Positions 13,201-25,200 of a stretch of DNA of 64,000 bases are shown one piece after another. The position numbers and the translations under genes are program-made. The notes under the pieces are model-generated. The model was not told the DNA's origin and made no database searches. It saw nothing but the letters and a program-made list of their open reading frames with translations. Positions within the stretch are counted from its first letter, which is position 1, and each line of letters begins with the position of its first letter. The stretch comes from Aptenodytes patagonicus (Eukaryota; Chordata; Aves; Sphenisciformes; Spheniscidae), in contig NC_134963.1 in assembly GCF_965638725.1 (NCBI RefSeq), positions 8,129,501-8,193,500 on the forward strand, in the 5' to 3' direction.

Positions 13201-16200
13201 ATAAACATACAGGCATACACTAAGGACTTGTAATTCTAAGAACAGACACTTCTAAACACCTATGTCTCCTTCACAATGAGAAGGGCCATTGGTAATGTCT
13301 TCTTGCTCAGTTGTCACTATCTGAACCATTAAGTTTTTCTGTACAATAACTCCGTAATGCAGAAAACCACTGATTATACAACTGATATCTAGTACAGACC
13401 ATTAACAAGAATCAGTGGGTTGTGTAATAAATGCCCACAGCTGTATGACTCAACCAAAAAAATACTTCACAGATTGAGATGCTCAAGTAGGAATCTGGGT
13501 ACCTCACACCATTAACAAGCTGCTCAGATTAGCTTACTCAAGATTTGCAGAAATCTGCTGATGTCAATCCTGGTTTATGGCAAAGTAACATAAGATGCAA
13601 GAACTCCCAGAAAACAGTTATACTGCCAAGACATAACGTTACCATTCCAAACTAGCACAACATGAATTCATTAGATGCAAGCCCTCTGGAAGCAACATAT
13701 TCTGCAGCTTTCCTAAGCAGTCCCGCTGTTCAACCTATTACTGGAAAGAATAGAAGTTTACCTTAAAGTCTGGATTCTTGTTCTTGTCAACACACGGAGA
13801 AACAAACATTGGTCTTCCCTCCACAACTTTACGATCCAAGCCAAGAGCTTGGAGAGCAGATTTTTCTTCCTTGAATTCTACATAGCAGTAGCCCCGGAAA
13901 GTCCCCTTGTTGCTGAATACTGGACGGATTTCTGCTACCTCCCCACAGCTCTCAAAGAGATCTTTCAGCTTCGCTTCAGGATCTGCCATGTTGTAGGAAA
14001 GGTTGCTGACAAAGACTGTGACATTATCTTTACTGCTGTCATGTAACACTTTGGGGATGTCTTTTCGACTGGTAGATGCCTTTTCCTTTTGGTTTGCTGG
14101 GCGATCTGGCTTTTCAGGTCCACTTCTTCCAAACAGCCCGGTTTCTACCTCCATGTCTTCTTCAAGAAGTTCGCCATCACCGTCTCCCTTATGCCTCTTG
14201 CTGGGCTGCTCTGCTGATAAATGAAATTGAAAGCCTTACTAGAAAAAAATTACACCATTTCATTCACCATTGAAATTAAGCTGTCCCCCATTACCACTAT
14301 GGAGTTTGGAAATAGCATGTGAAACCACAAATACAATGACAGGTCTTAGAGACACAAAATAAAAATCTCCCTCAGGTTTTTAAGAATAAGTAACAACAGA
14401 TTATTTGACCAAGACAGCAAGTATTTAGATGAAAGCAACAAGGATATTTTTTCCCTTTTTCTGTCGTTTACAACTACTGATTCATGTTCTTTCTCTTTGG
14501 CTAATGGTTTTGTTTTGTTTTGTTTTTTAAAGTAAGAAAAACAAAAATGTAAAAGCTCCCAAAACTCCCAGGGGCAGCAATCTATTAAAATCTTCTGTTA
14601 CCACCTTCCAAGAGACTGCTACAATACTGAATAACCCAACTTAGACACATGCCTCAGTGTCATTTGATGAGTCAGGAAAATTACTTTTTTTTTTTAAAAA
14701 CAAAAAAATAAAATCACTATTCCCTGAAATAAGAAAAACCTAAGAAAACCCTATAGCAGTTCTTATGAACATATACTTCTGTTGACCAAAAACCATTCAG
14801 TCTTGCTTTCATTTCACTACCAAAGATCTCCTAGGAGAAAGAGACCCTGAATAGACAGCAGCTCTGAAGACACCAGTGATGGCACTTCCTCATCTACGTC
14901 TAACTGAAGGGAGGCAACCGATAATCCTGTTGCCAGAGATCTGAAGTTTTAGGTTGGTTTTTTTTTTACCTTCTTCTTCTTGTCCCCATTCACCCTCATC
15001 ATCATCATCTGCTTTGCGCTTGTCTCCAATCCTGGTTTTTTTAACCTTTTTGGAAGCTTTCTTTTCTGCCCGAGCCTGCTTTCGTTGTTCAGCTTTCTCC
15101 TCCTCTTGCTTTGCCAGAGCAGCTTCTTTCTCAGCAGCCTACAAATACGGAAGATTTTTTTTCTAGTGATTGCAGATTACAGAGCATTCTTACATGCTAT
15201 TTTCTACAGTGCTGAACCTGGAGGGTTTTCTCCTAAGCTTCATGAAACACAGCACTAATGCTGTGATCATCATTTAAAGCACAACTCAATTGTTTGCTCT
15301 TACAGCTTTCCTGGGGTGCATGTTACTCTCGTATCCATCCAAGGGTCAAAAGGTGAAAGATAAAAAGCATCAAAAGACATTAACCATAGTTTTAAACTAA
15401 AATCAATAGTTCTGAGGCTTTAAGACAATTCAGGCTTATCTATGGGAACCAACATTAGAAATCTGACATTCAGGCAAGCATGACCTTAATATGGGTATTT
15501 CCTATAAACTGCTTAGGTAGTTCACAGAAAGTTCTGACCTTTGCTCTTTGTTCATTAACTCGAGCTAATCTGTTTTCTGTTTTTTGAACAGCTGCATCCC
15601 AGTCTTCCAATGTTCCTAAAGGATAAAAAAAGCCTTGTATTTAGCTTTCCCATAATTTGAAAATACAATTCTGGTAAAATAAGAGCCAATGAGTTCATGG
15701 AACTTGCTCTTAATATTAACCATTACACATGAAAATTCTAAATATAACGAGTAGCCTTCAAAGAAAAAGAAAACAAAAACCAAGCAGAGCAGAAACCTCT
15801 CATTTATAATACAACACTCCAAACAGGCATGGAAAAACCCAGTAATTTCAGCAGGCTCCAAGTCAGGCCAGAAAAGAAGAAAAAAAGAAAAAAAGAAAAA
15901 AAGAACTGCTTGTGTATACTACAGTAGTGAAAAGAAAATAAGCCTTCACCAGAACACAAAACACTAGATCACAATTCACTCTGTATCATTGTACACTAAC
16001 TAGAGTGGGTAAAACGAGACGACGTGCAGTTAATTACCTTCTATTCTCTCCAGTGTGAGCAGCACCTCACAGACGTGCTCTGGATAGTCACTTGTGCACT
16101 GCACAGCTCGGTGCAAGGCCTTCCTGCAGTGCTGAGTGTCACCATGAGCTCTGCAGTAGGGAAACCATGGCAGTAAGGAGCCAATCCTCCACATCAAGAT

Positions 16201-19200
16201 TACAAGACAGGACAGTTAACTACATTCTATGCAAATGTTTTCCCTCCTTTCCTAGCAAACTCGCACTACGTGCTGTTGCTGTAATACTTCTGAAATACAC
16301 TGCAGAGCTGCTGTAAGAACCTCAAAAGCGTATTATAAACCCATATGAAGTATACCCATGCTCAGCATCTAAGTCTTGTCTCACACATATGAGGAAACTA
16401 AAAAGTTACATCTTCCAACCAGCCAAGCTCTTACCTTTCTAGGTTATAATATTCCAGCCACATGTTAGCATATTTGGCATTCCCTTTAGTCATAATGTTG
16501 TCCCAGAGTTCTCTGGCTTTCTGCATGTTGTTACATAAGCGGGCCTGAAACAGAGCATCCAAAGTACTCAATATAATTTAGGATTATTTGTTCAACACCG
16601 TTACCCCCTGCCTCCCCCCTACCCCCCAAAGCAAGGAAACACCACAGATGATGCACGCAGACCCAGGAAGATACATCTGCTCCTTAGAGCGATCAAAGTG
16701 AACACCTAATGCAATCCTAGTACTGAATAATACTTCCCTGCCCAGCTGTTACATCAATCTTGGTTTCTGGCTCCCACATACATTTTGGTTATTATAAAAT
16801 AATCAGATAGCTGCTTCTGAATTTTTCCTTTTGTCATTATTCATGAATGTACCTAATAGAGCACTTAAACACAAACCCAGTTCTCAGTCTAAGAGAAGTG
16901 CTTAGGAAAGGGAGCAGGGGACAAGGGGAAATGGATTAAGACACCCAAGTGGGATTCACCTGATCTAACTGTAGAGGTACACGAGTACGCTAGACAGCTG
17001 ACTTATTAGAATTGCTTTAGCATAAGCTGAATCACACCTGGATGCACCTACCTTCTCCCTCCACTAAGTGGACAGAAAGCAATAGTAATTAATTAAGGTT
17101 CAGGCCCACATTGTTCAGGAGGATTACAATGCCTGAGACTTTGCCAAGCCATCCCATGCATTATGGATGAGGGAAGGGCTGTGGATGTGGTCTGCCTGGA
17201 CTTTTAGTAAAGCCTTTGACACCGTTCCCCCAGCAGTCTCCTGGAGAAACTGGCTGCTCATGGCTTGGACGGGCGTACTCTTCGCTGGGTAAAAAGCTGG
17301 CTGGACGACCGGGCCCAAAGAGTGGTGGTGAATGGAGTTCAATCCAGTCCGCGGCCGGTCACAAGTGGTGCTCCCCAGGGCTCCGTATTGGGGCCAGCCC
17401 TGTTTAATAGCTTTACCAATGATCTGTACGAGGGGATCGAATGCACCCTCAGTAAGTTTGCAGATGACACCAAGTTGGGTGGGAGCGTTGATCTGCTTGG
17501 GGGTAGGAAGGCTCTACAGAGGGACCTGGACAGGCTGGATCAATGGGCTGAGGCCAACTGTAGGAGGTTCAACAAGGCCAAGTGCCAGGTCCTGCACTTG
17601 GGTCACAACAACCCCACGCAACGCTACAGGCTTGGGGAAGAGTGGCTGGAAAGCTGCCCAGCGGAAAAGGACCTGGGGGTGTTGGTCGACAGCCGGCTGG
17701 ATGTGAGCCAGCAGTGTGCCCAGGTGGCCAAGAAGGCCAATGGCATCCTGGCTTGTATCAGAAATAGTGTGGCCAGCAGGAGTAGGGAAGTTTGTACTCA
17801 AAGTGGTGAGGCCACATCTCAAATACGGTGTTCAGTTTTGGGCCTCTCACTACAAGACAGACATTGAGGTGCTGGAGTGTGTCCAAAGGAGGGCAACGAA
17901 GCTGCTGAAGGCTCTAGAGCACAAGTCCTGTGAGGAGCGGCTGAGGGAACTGGGGTGGTTTAGCCTGGAGAAAAGGAGGCTGAGGGGAAACCTCATCGCT
18001 CTCTACAACCACCTGACAGGAGGTTGTAGCGAGGTGGGGGTCGGTCTCTTCTCCCAAGTAACAAGCGATAGGACGAGAGGAAATGGCCTCAAGTTGCGCC
18101 AGGGGAGGTTTAGATTGGATATTAGGAAAAATTTCTTTACCGAAAGGGTTGTCAAGCATTGGAACAGGCTGCCCAGGGCAGTGGTTGAGTCACCATCCCT
18201 GGAGGTATTTAAAAGACGGGTAGATGTGGTGCTTAGGGACATGGTTTAGTGGTGGACTTGGCAGTGCTGGGTTAACGGTTGGACTTGATGATCTTAAAGG
18301 TCTTTCCAACCTAAACGATTCTATGATCATGCCCAGAGAAATTATAGCACAGAAGTAACATGACTTATCCTGATTCGTATGAGCCTGTGGCAAAGGAAGG
18401 AAAATAAAACGTCCACTTGCAGACAGTGACTGCACCAGCACATTGATACCTGTACTAGTTTGAAACTAGTTAGTGTAGGCAGCACTAAATCAGGCAGGAT
18501 TCAAGGCAGTTTACAGTCTTAGCGTTCAGTACCAAGCCACTGTGGCTAGCCCACTAACCAAGCTGCTCACAGAGCTCTGTACCATACTGCAGTCACAGCA
18601 GTATACACATGCTAACAGTCCTGACAACTTTCTCAAAGAGAATGCTGTTTCTCTCCTGGGATGTCGTGCTTCAAGCCTGAAGCTATGCTATATGCTTGAC
18701 CAGTCCAGGCACAGGAGTGGAAGAAGAAAGATTTACTCATTGAAGTTACCCAGACAAAATGCCAAAGTACAAGAGGATTGCATTCTGTGGTTGGAATGTT
18801 AAAACGATCAATTTTCTCTAGTCTAGCAATTTTAAATACAGTAGATAGAAACATCACCTCAACTCTTGCCCAGTTCTGCATGATGGTGCAGGATGGATCT
18901 CCACTTTCACTGAATCCTGGGAATAAAAATAAGTACTGTTTGTGAATGGCTCTTGGAAATAAAATGTTTATTAAACAAGTTCTACATTGTAGATGAAATG
19001 TTTATCTGTAGCTTCCTTCAAATGTTTGAGACACTTGAAGACAAGTTAAATACTGTGTGGAGAACTAGTCTTGTAAAAATTATTTTGAACAAGAGAAAAT
19101 ATATTGGATGATTTAACTTACGCTCTTCTACTTCTTGTTTCAAATACTCCACAGCACGTGCAAATGCAGACCGTAGCTCTTCTAGTTCTTTACTCGAGTC

Positions 19201-22200
19201 TTCAGAAAAAAGAAAGAATTACCTTAAAATAACAATAATTTAATTTTCATCTCCCACCCACTAAAACCTCTTCCCTAACACCCACAATGATTTTATTGGA
19301 GGGGTTGGGGGAGCCAAAGTTTATTACTTCAGTAAAACTCACTACATGCATAATAAAAGAAACATCAAGTACCTAAAATATAAGGCAGGGCATTTTTGCA
19401 ACAGCACAATCTATTCTGTCAGCAAGGAGCTGCTTTAAATCAACTAAGTTCATGTATTTTTATAGACACTAACTGGCCAGAAAGTAATTTTTGTGGAAGA
19501 TATGAAGCTACTGTTACTTTTTTTTTTTAAAAAGTGATACCACTGTTTCAGAGAGGTACACAGAAAACAGTTTAAGTATTTATCCACACATGTATCATAT
19601 ATACCTTGTGTAAAATCCACCCTTCTTCTCAGGTAATCAAGATATGCCTGCCAGATTTCTACATAGTCCGTTGCCTGAATAAAACCTGCATTCAGAGCTT
19701 TTTCAAACATTTCTGAAAGAAATAGGGAAAAACACCCCCACACAAACACACTTACTTTTCAAATATTGACAAAATTAGCAAGCTACAGTGCATAGCACAA
19801 AGAAGTATATACACCTTACATTTATAGGAAGAGAGGAAAATACAAGAAATCCTACATACGCTAAATTGGTTTAGGAAGCAAATGTAAAAGCCAGTTTAAT
19901 TCAGTAGTGTTCATGCAAAGTTGAAGTAAATTGTTCACTCAGAACTGAAGCTGCTCAACAAAAGCAGCTTTGCCCTAGAAGCATGCTACCATACATTTCC
20001 TCAGCTTTAAGACTGATGCAGCAGGATGAAAACAAATTCTACAGCGTCCTACAGATCACCGTTTGTCACACATTCGTCAGAGTGCAGAGAGCAGTTCTGT
20101 AGCGTAAAGAAGTCTTGCCGAGATGATCTTTCTTTACCAGAAATAATGCTGTGATCAACTCTATGCCTCTCCATCGCCAAAAGGTATCGAATCCACAGCC
20201 CAACTGTCCAGGGACAGTTCCTAACAGCGCGGTCATGAGCAGACAAAACCAACTCTTTCACTTTCAGCTGCCGGTCCTGAAATAATCATACAACAAAGCT
20301 TTCAGTTCCTATTAGCCAGAGAGCCCATCTAAGACATACCAGCTTATAAAGAGCCAACACCTTAAAAACAGTACTTCCATTTTATATTCAAAAAGCTAAG
20401 AAGAGATGGGCATTTTAAATTCTGTAGTCCTAAAAACCCAGTGAACACCTTCAAAACAGAAAGGATATGCTCAGGAGCAACACAAACAAGAACTCCATGC
20501 CGTGTTCAGTCTGCAATACCTAACTGTCAGGTTCTAACCAAGCCAGTTAGGTATTTTCTGCCAATGACATAAATATAATAAAGGCACTGAGTAAATTCCC
20601 AACTGTTCTTAGTATGTTTAGAAAAGGATACAAGAAAGAGGGTGCACACGCAGCCTACTCAAGGGAGGCAGGCGCTGTTCCACCCGCAACCTGCTGTCTC
20701 AAGCTGGTAAGATAAAGACATGACGGAACAACTCAGCCTAGATAAGCCTCCTGTAGCGAGTTACACTGATCTCTTAAGAGACCAACCTTCTGTCCACATG
20801 AAAACCCTGCCTCTCAAGTTCAATATGATTTTCGAAGTGCACTAACTAGCCCACATGTAAATATAGATAAACATCTGGGTTTGCTTTGGCTTGTTGGTAA
20901 ATTAGTTATTTGTTCTCCACTGTAAAATATTCAGGAGAGCACTGGCAGCCCTCAAACAAGCACTATCATTAATTTATCTGTCTCCTGAAGGACAGGCAGG
21001 CTCCCCAGTCATTCAGACAGCACTGAACTGCTTTGCCTACAAAAGCTAGAAGAAAAGGAAGGACATCCTCAGAAACAATGCCTCTGGATGACTAGCTACC
21101 AGAGACAACGCCAGGGCTTACAGTACAGCTGGTTACACCTAGTCAACTCTTTGCCAGATAGTGCAAGCCTCGATGCCCACACCCACTTTAATTCTGCAAA
21201 GAAAATACACAGCTGGACGAAAAAGTGAGCAAATGCTCACTTGATCCATAAACACACCATCGAAAACAGGAAAAGAACAAAGGTGAGGTGAAAATCAGTT
21301 TCTGAAGAATTTAAAGACTAAGGGGCAGGATTGAGGTAGAACTTACTGGTCATTCGTTCATCAGCCACTAAGATTAAAAAAAAAAAAAACCACAGGAAAA
21401 TAAAACCGCAAACATCTATTTTTTTTCCTTACCAAATATTGGTTGTAGCGTGCCCAAAGATCGGGCACAAGGCAATTCTCAGCCAAAGCCCTCTCATAGA
21501 TCAACTGAATGCGAGCTGGATCACCTGCTTTCATCTCAAAATCAATGTAAGCTTGATATTCTGCTAGCTTTGGTGTTTCAGCACCAAGCTATAAAACAAA
21601 CAGAGATACAAAAAATTAAAATCTTCTGAACAAGGCATGATTGAAACAGTTCGATTGTTACTCAGAGTAGGTCTCATGCAAAATTTCACACAAGAACTTG
21701 GCCTCTAAATATCAGCAGCTTTTGATTTTCATGTATCTCCGAATACCATCCTGGTTCTGAAGCCATTCAGATCCCTACTTTTTATTCCTCTTAGCCCAGC
21801 GTGCTCGTCAATGCTGGAAGAAACAGCCAGAGTACTCATGCGCACCCTAGGGTAGCCTGACACAGTCAATAGATTCAATAGTTTCCAGTATACCCAGTTG
21901 TGAGGCTTCTTGTCTCACATTGCTCACAGCTGAGTCACCTACCAATACACAGCTGCTTTAGCTCTGTGACTAGAAAAATAATAAAGTTTGGAAAAAAAAA
22001 AAAATCACCCCAAAGCAATTAACTCTTAGTTTTAAAGCAAGGTATAAGTAACAGCATTACCAGTGCCTCTTCATATGGTTTACACTTCTCCAATTGCTGT
22101 AGAGCTTTTTTGTAATTCTTTATTATTGTTTCTGGTATCGGATCTTCTGACCATTCCTCATATTCAGCATATGAAGCCTCCATATCTATTAAAATGGACA

Positions 22201-25200
22201 TGAAACCCCATCAATAACTTATTGGACTAAATAATCAACATTCAACCTGTATTTGATTCTAACACATTTGTATTTCTGTTTACACTTTTGTGTCTTAACT
22301 GTCACACTACCTCATGCTTATAGGGTTCAGACACTTCATCTTATACAGTGCACTACAACACAAACTCAGGACAAGTTATATTAAAGCTACTGATTTTGAT
22401 TCAGAAAACCAAAGTGGCGAGATTTTCCCAAGGCTTTAAAGAAGAGAGACGAACCCAAATTCTTTCACTATGCAAATGAAGAAGTCAAAGAACTGTGCTT
22501 AACTCTCTCCTATAAGCAAAGCTACAAGAAAAGGGGCTTAAAGAATGAAGCAGATAATAGGGCAGAATTCTAACAATCCAGCCGCCAGCGTGTACTATTC
22601 CCTACCAACCAAGGTTCTTATGTAGTGATCATCACAGCTGAATTCCTAGTTCCTAATGGTCATGTTTTGTGCTCATCACTTGTACTTTATATAGCCTCAA
22701 ATTATGCACTGAAGAAACAGATAAACCGAGTTTCAATGAGTAAGAATACTTCTGAACAAGAGGGATCTGTGCACCATTCAAGAGGCCCTAAAGACAGGCA
22801 AATGTCATTGATTAAAGAATTCACAAATACTACAGCTGCGGTTTGTGTGGCTCTACCAAAAGAATAATCATGACTAATGCCTAGGTCACCATAACACAGC
22901 TTATCCATGCCACCTCTCCAAGTGCACCGGCTCTCACCTAATAGCGGGATCCCCAGCTGGCGCCTGAACAGCATGTGGATCTTCTCAAGCTGGCTGCAGA
23001 GCATCTGCTGCTGCTCAGATGATGGAACGCTGCCAGGAGCTGGCTACAAACAAAAGGATCAAAAGTTAAATCAGTTCCCTCAAGCCTGAGCTGATGAACT
23101 TGATGGGGTATTGTTTATGGGTTGGGGGTCTGGGGTCCCAATGACTACACGATCCTTGAAGAACAGACACAGACAACTTGCATTTCAGGTCACTGCTGTG
23201 AGAGCTAGAACTTGGAAACTGCTGGACTCAGAAGCTGGATGAATGTGAAAAGCATTCCTCACTGAAAGCTGACACATGCATTGGGAAATGATAAGCTGAA
23301 AAAAACGTAAGCCGCGTGTGATCATGCCACTTCACAAACCCACTGGGCTGCCAAATAGTTTTTCCATAAATCCCTGGTGTGTGGACAGATGATTTAAAAC
23401 TTCCAGCTTTCTTTGAATGAAAGGGTGTTCTCCCATTACTCCTTTGGTAGAGCATTTCATAGAATGGTTTGGGTTGGAAGGGACATTTAAAGATCATCTA
23501 GTTCCACGCCCCCACACCATGGGCAGGGACATCTTTTAATCTTCCATATCTTATGTAGTAAATGACAAAAAAAAAAAAGTATTCACATTCTGGCCATCTT
23601 GTAAAGGTATCTTTTGCAGATGTCAAACAGTATGACAGGGATAATATACCATCATCCAAAAGTCACAAAAAGGGTGAAATAATGAATGAGTTGAAAGCTG
23701 AAGTACAAAACAGTCTCGAAATACAAACATGATTGACTATGCGCAAAAACATTCACTGGCAAGAACACTGTTTCATAACAAAACTACTCAATTTAAAGCT
23801 ATTCTTGTCAGTTCAAGCTAAAGCAGTAGAATGAAACTTTGCTTCTGGATGTGAGATTTTATGATCTTATTTAAACACAAATCCATTACTATATCAACTA
23901 AATACACAGAATGTTTTTCCCAGGCCAAAGGGTCAGTTTCTACAGCTGAAAAGAAACAACTGTGTGACATTACATCTCAGAAGAGACTGATGAGGGGGCA
24001 GCACAAGACAACTTCAGAAACTACACCACAACTTGTTTCTTACAAGAGCCCAGGAGACTGGCCTTACCTGTGCCGTTTCCAGTATGGCATTCTCAAACTC
24101 ACGGTATGCTTCCCATAAAGCTGTTCCTTTTGTCACATGCAGTCCAACAGCAGTTAATGCTCTCTCAAATATTGAGCGAACTTTCTCAATTCCTCCTTCC
24201 TGGCCAATGCCACCAATTGAATACTGGGCATATTCCAACCAAATTTCAGGACCTAAACAAAGTTATGGGAAACAGATGACCTAATCCCCTCAAAAATAAA
24301 AAAGGCATATCTCTGCTTCCCAAACACCCACAAATAGACCAACACATGACAATTTTCTTTACCATCCAACGTAGCAAAGAAAAATTAAAATATTTTATTC
24401 TAGGCTCTTGGTTCAGTACCAGCTGCTACAATTGTCTTCTGAAAGAAGTCACTCTTGTGGTCGTTACCAACACAGACTGACTCCTGTATGCCACCTCTGG
24501 TACACAAGCTACATCAGAGATTCATCAAGACTCCCCCCTAACAGCAACTTGACTTTTCTTGCACACATGTGCAGAGCTGGGACCACAAAGCTGTCGCGCT
24601 CCTACAAAACTCAGATTAAAGTAGGTCCTTCTTCTCTTTCCAGACTCCTGTACTTGCCTGTTCAGCAACTGCTTAAGCAGTGTAACTATGAAGGAGGAGG
24701 ATTTGCTAGAACAGCATTAGCTGCCTGGCACCTCTCCCACCAATAGCAATATCTGAGCAAATTAGGTTCAGGGACCCCCAGCAGACACTATCCAACCAAT
24801 GGATGTTAGATTGCCCATCTCAGGCTCCAGAAGAAGTCTTTCCAAACCCCAGGTGCAATCCATCCAGCAGATCCAGAGGATACTCCCTCTCAGTTCTTCA
24901 CCTCTCCATTCCTTCCTCCTGAACGATCACCAACGCCCTGTGAGGCTAGATATGCCGGTGCTGTAATGTGACATTTTGTATATAGCTTCTGCAAGGAATT
25001 CGCCTCAATGCTACCAAGCCCTCTCTGCTTCTTCAGGCTTTCTGTTTTCAGCACCTCACCACAGTACCCGAAGAGCACACAGTTACTCAGTGCTTTAAGC
25101 TAAAAGTTTTAAGCTACAGCTGCAGGCAGCTCCTGAGAAATGGAAAGACAAGACACCACGTACTTCCCTCACGTGTAATGAGGATGACCAGAGCCTGGTA

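Noticed and set aside
15255-15280. Minus-strand TGATGA resembling a snoRNA C box in a SART3 intron
   Set aside because: No CTGA D box or terminal stem at a sensible distance.
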